This document shows positions 1 through 5,574 of a stretch of DNA of 8,162 bases, piece after piece (position 1 is the stretch's first letter; each line of letters opens with the position of its first letter). A model generated the notes under the pieces. That model was not told the origin of the DNA, did no database searches, and saw only the letters and a program-made list of their open reading frames with translations. The stretch is from Chloroflexota bacterium (GTDB lineage Bacteria > Chloroflexota > Dehalococcoidia > UBA2979). The translations under genes were made by a program, and so were the position numbers. The stretch covers positions 1 through 8,162 of the forward strand of contig VGPB01000081.1 of the NCBI GenBank assembly GCA_016875695.1, read 5' to 3'.

Positions 1-1
1 G

Positions 2-253
2 CTCTTCATCGAGCCGGGCAGTCCATGGGAGAACGGCTACATCGAGTCCTTCAACGGCAAGCTGCGTGACGAATGCCTCAACCTCGAGCGCTTCGACACG
101 CTGCTCGAGGCGCAGGTGCTCATCGAGCGCTGGCGGTTGGAGTACAACCACCGGCGCCCGCACAGCTCGCTCGGGTACCGGCCACCAGCACCCGAGGCCA
201 TCGAACCGAACTGGCTGGAGATCGCCGCCAGACTCACTCATCAGGTGGCATGA
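2..253 (+). CDS. IS3-family transposase OrfB, C-terminal fragment (5' end outside window)
   Basis: This is the last 83 codons of an IS3-type OrfB, the DDE integrase-fold transposase that cuts and joins IS ends. The open frame continues through the left edge, so the gene may be intact upstream. The block SPWENGYIESFNGKLRDEC is the segment holding the third acidic residue of the DD(35)E triad, probably the Glu of YIES at fragment residue 15. It is followed by the usual tail RPHSSLGYRPPAPEA of the rve_3 integrase end. The protein ends RLTHQVA about 16 bp before the proposed IS terminus, a normal arrangement. The family call is firm; the subgroup cannot be set from this fragment. Confidence 0.93.
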   Translation, partial: LFIEPGSPWENGYIESFNGKLRDECLNLERFDTLLEAQVLIERWRLEYNHRRPHSSLGYRPPAPEAIEPNWLEIAARLTHQVA

Positions 254-258
254 AACGC

Positions 259-269
259 GGGACAGGTCA
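259..269 (+). repeat. Putative right terminal inverted repeat of the left IS3 element
   Basis: GGGACAGGTCA lies 5 bp after the transposase stop codon. Its reverse complement TGACCTGTCCC differs by one base from the end of the second IS3 remnant at 5423 and begins with the TGA typical of the family. The partner repeat is outside the window, so this is an inference from similarity. Confidence 0.6.
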
Positions 270-270
270 G

Positions 271-345
271 TTCCTGCTAATGGTCACGCCGCTCGTGGTG
301 CGCGGCGGCACGGGCTCGCCGGTGAACCCACTCACCGTGTTCTAG
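271..345 (+). pseudogene. C-terminal stub of a cyclase/kynurenine formamidase-like protein, truncated by the IS
   Basis: Starting right after the proposed IS end at 269, 24 codons stay open to a TAG at 343-345 and encode a tail ending PLVVRGGTGSPVNPLTVF. The pattern 'PL-x-I/V-x-GGTGSPV-x-x-hydrophobic' at the extreme C-terminus is what I know from the putative cyclase family (PF04199: metal-dependent amide or ester hydrolases including kynurenine formamidase). The stop is 17 bp from the stop of the convergent reductase, a normal spacing for a real gene end. Seen: an open frame with a protein-like, non-IS sequence beginning at the IS boundary. Inferred: an intact cyclase gene once lay here and lost its 5' part, or was interrupted, when the IS inserted. 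With only 24 residues the family call is tentative. Confidence 0.5.
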
Positions 346-362
346 CGCGCGAGGCGTCGCGA

Positions 363-1184
363 TCAGTCGAGCTCCGCGGTCGCCGCCTCGAGCGCGGTGC
401 GCTCCGCGGCGTCCATCGGCGCGTAGGTGGTGGCCGTGGCGACGTTCTCCGCGATGCGCGAGGGATGACGCGCGCCGGGGATGGCGACTGACACGCCTGG
501 GTGCGCGAGCACGTAGCGCAGCAGGTTTGCGGGCGTGAGCAGGCCCGCATAGCCGGCCGCGATGCGCCCGCGCAGCTCGCTCGTGCGGCCCGAGCCGCCG
601 AGCGGCCGCATCGCGATTACGCCGATGTCGCGCGCGGCGGCGAGCTCGATCAGCGGCGCGGTCTGCGGGAAGAACGCCGAGTACTCGAGCATGACGGTGT
701 CGAACAGGTCGCTGTCGATGATGCGGCGCAGCACCTCGAGGTTGTGCGAGGACACGCCGATGTGGCGGATCAGCTCGCGATACTGCGCGATGCGCAGGCC
801 GGCGAGCGCGCCGTCGTCGTCGCGGGTGGCGCGGTCCCACGCGGCCTGCGTCGAGATGTCGTGCAGCTGGTACAGGGACACGTGCTCGACGCCGAGCACG
901 CTGAGCGAGCGGTCGACGTCGTGCTGGCTGCCGTCGAGGGTGTGGCTGAACGTCTTCGTGGCGATGTGGAAATCGGCGTCGCCGCGGGCGCGCACCACTT
1001 GGCCGATCAAGAACTCGCTGCCCGTGTACTCGCGCGCCGTGTCGACGAAGTCGATGCCGAGGTCGAGCGCCGCCTCGAGCGTGGCCGCGCCTTCGGGCGA
1101 CTCCGGCGTGTCCATCGCGCCGAGGCCGAGCTCGGTGACCATGAGGCCGGTGCGGCCAAGGCGGCGCCTGTGCAGGCCGGGCAC
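363..1184 (-). CDS. Aldo/keto reductase
   Basis: A cytoplasmic NAD(P)H-dependent oxidoreductase of the aldo/keto reductase superfamily, reducing aldehydes or ketones to alcohols; the substrate cannot be read from sequence. The (beta/alpha)8 barrel opens with RRRLGRTGLMVTELGLGAM. The catalytic tetrad is complete: Asp48 (FVDTA), Tyr53 (REYTGSE), Lys77 (IATKT) and His108 (YQLHD). Later blocks are typical: IGVSSHN, GVIAMRPLGGSG and the C-terminal cofactor region VSVAIPGARHPSRIAEN. A GTG start is chosen because ACGAGG lies 6 nt upstream and the protein then begins just before the family homology. The frame runs 43 codons further upstream to an ATG, but that stretch is Arg/Ala-rich filler. Length (273 aa) suits the family. 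It is divergent from the MFS gene at 1354 and convergent with the cyclase stub, so it may share substrates or control with either. Confidence 0.93.
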   Translation of the reverse strand: MPGLHRRRLGRTGLMVTELGLGAMDTPESPEGAATLEAALDLGIDFVDTAREYTGSEFLIGQVVRARGDADFHIATKTFSHTLDGSQHDVDRSLSVLGVEHVSLYQLHDISTQAAWDRATRDDDGALAGLRIAQYRELIRHIGVSSHNLEVLRRIIDSDLFDTVMLEYSAFFPQTAPLIELAAARDIGVIAMRPLGGSGRTSELRGRIAAGYAGLLTPANLLRYVLAHPGVSVAIPGARHPSRIAENVATATTYAPMDAAERTALEAATAELD

Positions 1185-1190
1185 GTAGCA

Positions 1191-1196
1191 CCTCGT
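1191..1196 (-). promoter_or_regulatory. Ribosome binding site fixing the reductase GTG start
   Basis: On the minus strand ACGAGG lies 6 nt before the GTG at 1184-1182. No comparable purine stretch precedes the upstream in-frame ATG at 1313, so this site decides the start. Confidence 0.6.
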
Positions 1197-1342
1197 CTCG
1201 CGACCGCGTTCGCCGGCGGGCGTGGTGGCAGTATAGCGGCGGCCCGCCCGCGCCCGGCGCGCTGCAGCGCAGCGTGTGACCGCGAGAACGTTCCGGCGTA
1301 GAGTGCGCCGCACGCCTAGACGCGGGTCGCGCGTCGCACGTC

Positions 1343-1348
1343 GGAGGG
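1343..1348 (+). promoter_or_regulatory. Ribosome binding site fixing the MFS GTG start at 1354
   Basis: GGAGGG is followed by 5 nt and then GTG (1354-1356). It is the strongest Shine-Dalgarno match among the possible in-frame starts (GTG at 1276, 1303 and 1354). The ATG at 1349 is out of frame. Confidence 0.65.
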
Positions 1349-1353
1349 ATGCA

Positions 1354-2658
1354 GTGCGGCGGAGACTGCGGCGGCCGTTCTACGGCTGGTGGATCGTCGG
1401 TGCCGGCGCCGCGACGCAGGCGCTGGGCTCCGGGCTGCTGCAGCAGGCGTTCGGCACGTACGTGGTGCTGCTGGGCAAGGAGTTCGGCTGGAGCCGCACG
1501 GCGCTGTCGGGCGCGTTCTCGCTCGCGCGCATCGAGGACGGGCTGCTCGGCCCGCTCGAGGGCTGGCTGCTGGACCGCTTCGGCCCGCGCACGGTCATGC
1601 GCGTGGGCTTCGTGCTCTTCGGCGGCGGCTTCTTCCTCTTCGCGCGCATCGACACGGTGTTCGAGTTCTACGCGACGTTCCTGATCATGTCGGTGGGCGC
1701 GTCGATGGCCGGCTTCCTGGCGATCACGACGGCGGTCGTGAACTGGTTCGTGCGCCAGCGCTCGCTTGCGATGGGGATCGCGCTGCTCGGCAACCCGATC
1801 GGGGGCTACGCGCTGCCGCTCGTCGTGCGCTCGCTCGAGACGTGGGGCTGGCGCGATGTGGCGAACGCTTCCGGCGTGATCATCCTCGTCGGCGGGCTGG
1901 CGCTGGTCCAGCTCGTGCGGCACCGGCCGGAGCAGTACGGCCTGCTGCCCGACGGCGCCACGCCGGTGGCGCGCGACGGCGTGGCGTCCGATGCCGGTGA
2001 GGCCGCCGCAGCGGCGGACGTCGAGGTGAGCTTCACGGCGAGGCAGGCGCTGCGCACGCGCGCGTTCTGGTTCATCTCCATGGCGCATGCGGCGTCGGTG
2101 CTGGTGGTGTCCGTGACGCAGGTGCACTACACGGCGCACGTCGTCGAGACGTTCGGCATCTCGCTGACCACGGCCGCCGCGATGCTCACGCTGCAGACCA
2201 CGACGAACTTCGTTTCGCGCCCGCTTGCGGGCGTGCTGAGCGACCGGCTGGGCTCGCGCAACGTGATCATGGTGGCGATGCTCATGCACTCGGGCGCGCT
2301 GCTGCTGCTCGCGTTCGGATCCACGCTGTGGACAGTGGCGGCGTTCGCGCTGCTCAACGGGGCGGCGTGGGGGGCGCGCGTGCCGGTGATCGTGGCGATG
2401 CGCGCCGAGTACTTCGGCACGCGCTCGTTCGGCACGATCATGGGGCTGTCCTCGATGACGGTGACCGTGGGCTCCGTGGTGGGGCCGGTGCTCGCCGGCC
2501 TCTCGTACGACATGACGGGGAGCTACGAGTTCGGGTTCACGGCACTGGCGCTGATGGCGGGGGCCGGCACCGTGTTCCTCGTGCTCACGCCCGCGCCGCC
2601 GAAGCAGGGGCCCTCCGCCGGCGGTCGAGGCGCCTCGCACGCCGCTCACGCGACGTAA
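1354..2658 (+). CDS. MFS transporter, oxalate/formate antiporter or monocarboxylate-carrier type
   Basis: A 12-helix inner-membrane carrier of the major facilitator superfamily, 434 aa from the chosen start. The N-terminus RRPFYGWWIVGAG is the 'YGWW/YGWY' opening of the OFA/monocarboxylate carrier branch. The loop 2-3 motif occurs in both halves: GPLEGWLLDRFGPRTVM (66-82) and RPLAGVLSDRLGSRNV (289-304), marking the ancestral duplication. The central loop (about 190-230) is Ala-rich and acidic. The late segment MRAEYFGTRSFGTIMGL is also typical of this branch. The GTG at 1354 is preferred: it has the ribosome site GGAGGG, and the longer version from 1276 only adds an Arg-rich extension that would be odd before a first membrane helix. 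A small organic anion is a reasonable substrate guess, but nothing in the sequence fixes it. It is divergent from the reductase. Confidence 0.9.
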   Translation: MRRRLRRPFYGWWIVGAGAATQALGSGLLQQAFGTYVVLLGKEFGWSRTALSGAFSLARIEDGLLGPLEGWLLDRFGPRTVMRVGFVLFGGGFFLFARIDTVFEFYATFLIMSVGASMAGFLAITTAVVNWFVRQRSLAMGIALLGNPIGGYALPLVVRSLETWGWRDVANASGVIILVGGLALVQLVRHRPEQYGLLPDGATPVARDGVASDAGEAAAAADVEVSFTARQALRTRAFWFISMAHAASVLVVSVTQVHYTAHVVETFGISLTTAAAMLTLQTTTNFVSRPLAGVLSDRLGSRNVIMVAMLMHSGALLLLAFGSTLWTVAAFALLNGAAWGARVPVIVAMRAEYFGTRSFGTIMGLSSMTVTVGSVVGPVLAGLSYDMTGSYEFGFTALALMAGAGTVFLVLTPAPPKQGPSAGGRGASHAAHAT

Positions 2659-2982
2659 GATGCGTCACAAGCGCTTGCCTTGCCTTATTCGTGACATTAT
2701 GCGCGCATTAGGTGGCGAGTTCGCCTGTGATTAGGCCGCGGATTATCCTCCCGGTGCGGCCCCGGAATCCGTGGCTGAGGGCGAGAAACGGTCGCATTTG
2801 AGCGGATCGCCGTGCTAGGGTGATCCGGGTGCTCCCACGCCCATGCCCACGCCCCGTTCGCTTGCCCGCCACCGCGCGCGGCCGGAGCGCTGGTGGGCCG
2901 GCGCGTTACATCTCGTTCACGGTCGCCTAGCACGGTGTGCGCCCGCGGCCCGTACGCTCGATGGCGTACCCGGAGGGATCGC
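2659..2982. other. Gene-free region upstream of the YceI gene
   Basis: I see no credible gene in these 324 bp; open frames here are chance extensions in GC-rich DNA. The first 60 bp are noticeably richer in A/T than the surroundings and contain GTCAC (2664-2668) facing GTGAC (2691-2695) and two 10-bp palindromes, CAAGCGCTTG (2668-2677) and ATGCGCGCAT (2699-2708). CGGATC (2803-2808) pairs with GATCCG (2822-2827) around a 13-nt loop. A short tandem CCCACG/CCCATG/CCCACG tract lies at 2834-2851. A weak promoter (TTGCCT, 17 nt, TATGCG) could lie at about 2674-2702. No T-tracted terminator was found after the MFS gene. Confidence 0.35.
2972..2977 (+). promoter_or_regulatory. Ribosome binding site of the YceI gene
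   Basis: GGAGGG is followed by 5 nt (ATCGC) and the ATG at 2983. The same GGAGGG plus 5-nt spacing precedes the MFS start at 1354, which supports both calls. It rules out the longer in-frame start at 2893. Confidence 0.7.
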
Positions 2983-3747
2983 ATGAGGTGCGCGCTCTGG
3001 CTGCTGCTGGGAGGCGCTGCGGTGCTGGTGCTCGGCGCCGGCGTGCTCGTCCGCGAGCGGCTGCTCGACGACGCCCCCGGGGCGGTGGATATCACATCCG
3101 CCCTCGAGGCGGCCGCGCAGCAGCCGGCGAGCGCCGCGACGGCGGCGGCGCAGGGCGCGCTCGCAACCGCGAGCGCGACGCCCGCCGTGGCCGGCGGCAC
3201 GGCCGCCGGCACGAGCGCGCTGGCAGGGACGTGGACGCTCGCGCCCGGCGCGAGCTTCCTCGGGTACCGCGTCAACGAGGAGCTGGCGAACGTCGGCATC
3301 AAGACGGCGGTGGGGCGCACGTCCGCGGTGACGGGCACGCTCACGTTCGACGGTGCTGCGATCACCGCGGTGCAGGTGACGGCCGACACGCGGCAGTTGC
3401 GCAGCGACGAAACGCGCCGCGACCGCGCGCTGGAGATGCAGGCGCTCGAGACGGCGCGCTACCCCAGCGCGAGCTTCGTGCTGACGGCGCCGATCCGCCT
3501 CGAACGTGTGCCTGCCGAGGGCGCGACGGTGCGCGCGATCGCGACCGGCGACCTCACGCTGCATGGCGTGACACGGCGCGTGGAGCTGCCGATCGAGGGG
3601 CAGCTGCAGGGCGGGCGTGCCGTGATCGTCGGCTCGCTGGACGTGCGCTTCGCGGACTTCGGCATCGCACAGCCGCGCGCCGCGATCGTGCTCTCGGTCG
3701 AGGACCACGCGGTGATCGAGCTACAGCTGGTGTTCGCACGCGGCTAG
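2983..3747 (+). CDS. Membrane-anchored YceI-family protein
   Basis: A 254-residue protein with three parts. Residues 4-23 (WLLLGGAAVLVLGAGVLV region) form one hydrophobic segment without a lipobox Cys or clear signal-peptidase site, so it is probably an N-terminal anchor. Residues 38-81 are an Ala/Thr/Gly-rich linker. Residues 82-252 are a YceI domain, a lipocalin-like barrel that binds isoprenoid or other amphipathic ligands in characterised members. Diagnostic blocks are TWTLAPGASFLGYRV at the domain start, SDETRRDRALEMQALETARY followed by PSASF, and GDLTLHGVTRRVELPIEG. The domain probably faces the extracytoplasmic side. The start is set by a GGAGGG site 5 nt upstream. The stop lies 10 bp from the stop of the convergent exporter gene. 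YceI genes often sit with stress or redox functions, but no partner is evident here. Confidence 0.9.
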   Translation: MRCALWLLLGGAAVLVLGAGVLVRERLLDDAPGAVDITSALEAAAQQPASAATAAAQGALATASATPAVAGGTAAGTSALAGTWTLAPGASFLGYRVNEELANVGIKTAVGRTSAVTGTLTFDGAAITAVQVTADTRQLRSDETRRDRALEMQALETARYPSASFVLTAPIRLERVPAEGATVRAIATGDLTLHGVTRRVELPIEGQLQGGRAVIVGSLDVRFADFGIAQPRAAIVLSVEDHAVIELQLVFARG

Positions 3748-3757
3748 ACCGTCGCGT

Positions 3758-5032
3758 TCACGCTCGGCGGAGCGAGCCCCAGCCGACGGCCATCGCGCCG
3801 AACGCGAGGCTCGCGACCGCGAAGAACGCGCCGACGGCCGGCGCGGCGTTCCACTGGTCGATGGCGAGCGCCATCACCAGCACGCCGATCGGCTGCAGTG
3901 CGAAGCCCATCTGGAACACGCTCGTGGCGCGGCCGCGCATGTCGTTGCGCGCCAGCAGCTGCACTAGCGTCTGCTGCAGCGCCAGCGAGACGCCGTGGAA
4001 CACGCCTGCGATCGAGAGGCACGCGAGCGAGAGCCACAGCACTGTCGATTGCGAGAACGCGAGCAGCAGCAGCGCGTAGCCCAGCATGCCCCACAGCGCC
4101 GTGACGCCCTTGCGCGGCATGTCGCCGGCGAACGCGAGCCCGAGCAACCCGACGAGCGAGCCCCAGCCGATGGAGGCGGCGAGCAGCCCGTACTCGAGCG
4201 AGCCGCCGCCTAGCACCTGCTTCGCGAAGACCGGCAGCAGCTGCACGTAGGGGTACACGAGCAGCGCGGGGATCAGCGCGAGCACCACGAGGCCGAGCAC
4301 TGCGGGCTCGCGCGATACGTAGCGCAGCCCGTCCCAGGTCCCGCGCAGCGCGTTCTGGCTCGCGCGGCCGGCCTGGCGTGTCGCGCGGCTAAGCGGCAGC
4401 GTGAGCAGCAGGCCGAGCGTCTTCATCACCGTGAGGAAGATGAACGGCGCCGCGACGTTGAGTACGGCCAGCACGCCGGCCAGCGGCGGCCCCGAAACAC
4501 GGGAGAGGTTCTGCGCCACGGAGCTCAGCGCGACGGCGTTCGGGAGCGTCTCGTCGGTCGTGATGTCGTACACGTACGCCTGGCGCGTGGTCTGGTTCGT
4601 GGTGGTGATCAGGCCTTCGGCAAACGCGAACATGTAGATGTGCCAGATCTCGGCGTGCCCGCTGATCACGAGCAGCGCGAGCGCGCCGCCCTGCGTGGCG
4701 CCGAGGCCTGTGGTCCAGAGCAGGATGCTGCGGCGCGAATAGCGATCGAGCGCGAAGCCAATGAACGGCCCGGCCACGAGGCGCACGACGCCGCTGAACG
4801 CGGAGATAGCGCCGAGCTGGACCGCCGAGTCGTTGCTCAGCTCGTAGACGAGCCAGCCCATGCCGATGGTCTGCGCCCACTGCCCGAAGCCTTGCGCGAC
4901 GGTGCCGAAGAACAGCAGCCGGAAGTCGCGGCCGCGCAGCGCACCGATGGCCGTGGCGAAGCGGGCGCCGGCGCCGACGCGCGCGGCGCGGGCGACAGCC
5001 CGAGCGGCGGGGGTGGGTTTGGTGCGCGCCAT
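3758..5032 (-). CDS. MFS transporter, MFS_3/EntS-like exporter type
   Basis: A 424-residue inner-membrane carrier. After a basic, Ala-rich cytoplasmic head (1-35), homology begins with LRGRDFRLLFFGTVAQGFGQ, then WAQTIGMGWLVYEL, the usual start of the MFS_3 branch (PF05977) that includes the enterobactin exporter EntS and many uncharacterised drug or siderophore exporters. The loop 2-3 motif is GPFIGFALDRYSRR (about 88-101). NQTTRQAYVYDITT and NAVALSSVAQNLSRVSGPPLAG are further family hallmarks. The start at 5032 is taken because the open frame further upstream (to 5464) runs through the IS remnant in a wrong frame and looks like filler; AGAAGAA lies about 7 nt before this ATG. The substrate is unknown. 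Its upstream region is cut short by the IS remnant, whose edge lies 57 bp before the start codon, so the promoter may be altered. Confidence 0.9.
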   Translation of the reverse strand: MARTKPTPAARAVARAARVGAGARFATAIGALRGRDFRLLFFGTVAQGFGQWAQTIGMGWLVYELSNDSAVQLGAISAFSGVVRLVAGPFIGFALDRYSRRSILLWTTGLGATQGGALALLVISGHAEIWHIYMFAFAEGLITTTNQTTRQAYVYDITTDETLPNAVALSSVAQNLSRVSGPPLAGVLAVLNVAAPFIFLTVMKTLGLLLTLPLSRATRQAGRASQNALRGTWDGLRYVSREPAVLGLVVLALIPALLVYPYVQLLPVFAKQVLGGGSLEYGLLAASIGWGSLVGLLGLAFAGDMPRKGVTALWGMLGYALLLLAFSQSTVLWLSLACLSIAGVFHGVSLALQQTLVQLLARNDMRGRATSVFQMGFALQPIGVLVMALAIDQWNAAPAVGAFFAVASLAFGAMAVGWGSLRRA

Positions 5033-5089
5033 GAGCGTTTCTTCTGTCTGCCCGCCGTGGGTGCGGTCGGGTGCGGGGCGCTGGCTATT

Positions 5090-5101
5090 TGATTTGCCCC
5101 C
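5090..5101 (+). repeat. Terminal inverted repeat, right end of the deleted IS3 element
   Basis: TGATTTGCCCCC on the plus strand. It matches the opposite end (TGACCTGACCCCC, read inward from 5423) except for a CC-to-TT change and one missing base, and lies 5 bp beyond the orfB stop codon. Confidence 0.6.
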
Positions 5102-5106
5102 GGTAT

Positions 5107-5355
5107 TCATACCATCTGCAGAGTTAGAGTTTCGTCCCGGAGCAGTGGTGCTCCTGCCACGACCTCGAATGCCGGGGACCGGTAGCCGAGCGAGCTGTGT
5201 GGGCGGATGCGGGTGTACTCGTTGCGCCATGCCTCGATCAGAACCTGGGCTTTGACCTAGGCGACCGACTGGCCCTGCGCCAGGCCGACCTCGGCTTCCC
5301 GCAGCTTGCCGATGATCTCCTCGGCCCCGTACCGCCTCCGCTTCGACGTTGCCAT
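5107..5355 (-). pseudogene. OrfA-OrfB deletion remnant of an IS3 transposase
   Basis: From the ATG at 5355, 32 codons match the start of IS3 OrfA (KRRRYGAEEIIGKLREAEV, then GLAQGQSVA), the beginning of its helix-turn-helix. A TAG at 5259-5257 follows. The same frame then continues for 49 codons as the end of OrfB: AQVLIEAWRNEYTRIRPHSS, then LGYRSPAFE, to a TGA at 5109-5107. The whole catalytic domain and all DDE residues are gone, so no transposase can be made. The join falls at or next to the TAG. The OrfB tail resembles, but is clearly diverged from, the one at the left edge of the window (AQVLIERWRLEYNHRRPHSS). The two come from related but different elements. Confidence 0.85.
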
Positions 5356-5410
5356 CCAAACACCCCTTCCTGTCCACCGCGATTCTCTCGCTCGCGGTGG
5401 ATCCATTCCA

Positions 5411-5423
5411 GGGGGTCAGGTCA
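5411..5423 (-). repeat. Terminal inverted repeat, left end of the deleted IS3 element
   Basis: On the minus strand TGACCTGACCCCC starts at 5423, 68 bp before the orfA ATG. Its first 11 bases match the terminus of the left-edge IS (TGACCTGTCCC) at 10 positions. Confidence 0.65.
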
Positions 5424-5509
5424 CTCGCGGCGCGGCGAGACGGAAGCGCGCGCGCTCCGCACAATGGGTCGGGGTGGCGCCGGGCCGCCCTCGCGCGTAG
5501 CGAGTCGCG

Positions 5510-5538
5510 ATGACGCTCGTGGTGCGCGACGCTACGAT
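5510..5538 (+). promoter_or_regulatory. Possible sigma70-type promoter of the MFS-LmbE unit
   Basis: ATGACG (5510-5515, 4 of 6 matches to TTGACA) and TACGAT (5533-5538, 4 of 6 matches to TATAAT) are separated by exactly 17 bp. This would start RNA about 30 nt before the ATG at 5575. The position and spacing fit, but both hexamers are moderate, and the consensus of this organism is unknown. Confidence 0.35.
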
Positions 5539-5574
5539 ACGCAGTCTGCGCGGGCGCGGGGCGGGACGGCTACG

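Larger units (their letters stand above)
1..269 (+). mobile_element. Right (3') end of an IS3-family insertion sequence
   Basis: The element enters from the left edge with the end of its orfB transposase, which stops at 253. It appears to end at 269 with GGGACAGGTCA. Read inward, that end is TGACCTGTCCC, the 5'-TGA start expected of IS3-family termini, and it matches the outer end of the second remnant (TGACCTGACCC from 5423) at 10 of 11 bases. Right after 269 the sequence reads as the tail of an unrelated protein, which supports the boundary. The left end and any target duplication lie outside the window. Confidence 0.75.
1185..1353. promoter_or_regulatory. Divergent intergenic region between reductase and MFS genes
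   Basis: This 169-bp gap must hold the promoters of both divergent genes. The best -10-like sequence is around 1230-1237. On the minus strand TATACT (1235 to 1230) lies about 45 bp before the reductase start. On the plus strand TATAGC (1232-1237) has a poor TTCGCC 17 bp upstream (1209-1214). It is the only AT-containing hexamer of this sort in very GC-rich sequence, but no good -35 goes with the minus-strand copy. A 12-bp palindrome at 1259-1270 (GCGCTGCAGCGC) is also present, though such palindromes are expected by chance at this GC content. Confidence 0.35.
5090..5423 (-). mobile_element. Internally deleted IS3-family element (MITE-like), 334 bp
   Basis: Read on the minus strand, the element starts at 5423 with TGACCTGACCCCC. 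It carries the start of orfA (ATG at 5355), jumps directly to the last about 49 codons of orfB (stop at 5107), and ends at 5090 with GGGGGCAAATCA. The two ends form an imperfect inverted repeat (TGACCTGACCCCC against TGATTTGCCCCC). A full IS3 element is about 1.2-1.5 kb, so roughly 0.9-1.1 kb is missing from the middle. No flanking duplication is visible (TATT on one side, CTCG on the other), which suggests age, a later rearrangement or a mis-set boundary. It lies between two divergent MFS genes. Confidence 0.8.

Noticed and set aside
1259..1270. Perfect 12-bp palindrome GCGCTGCAGCGC in the divergent region as an operator
   Set aside because: At this GC content several such palindromes are expected by chance in 8 kb, and there is no second copy or conserved flank to support it.
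1276..1353. Upstream GTG starts (1276, 1303) for the first MFS gene
   Set aside because: They would add an Arg-rich stretch with no ribosome site, while the GTG at 1354 has GGAGGG with 5-nt spacing.
277..2649. A 790-codon open frame on the minus strand across the reductase and first MFS gene
   Set aside because: It is a GC-rich shadow: Arg/His/Ala-rich, without any recognisable domain, and it overlaps two genes with clear families and ribosome sites.
2834..2854. Tandem CCCACG/CCCATG/CCCACG hexamers as a repeat array or CRISPR-like feature
   Set aside because: There are only three short units without spacers; it is simple-sequence bias.
2961..3040. Possible leader peptide from the ATG at 2961 overlapping the YceI start
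   Set aside because: It has no ribosome site of its own, and its frame continues into a long shadow frame across YceI.
5033..5464. N-terminal extension of the minus-strand MFS_3 gene up to an ATG at 5464
   Set aside because: The extra 144 codons cross the IS remnant in a frame unrelated to its transposase and are low-complexity. The family homology begins after the ATG at 5032.
5197..5574. Upstream extension of the plus-strand MFS gene to 5197
   Set aside because: The extension reads through the IS remnant and low-complexity sequence; the first membrane helix begins right after the ATG at 5575.
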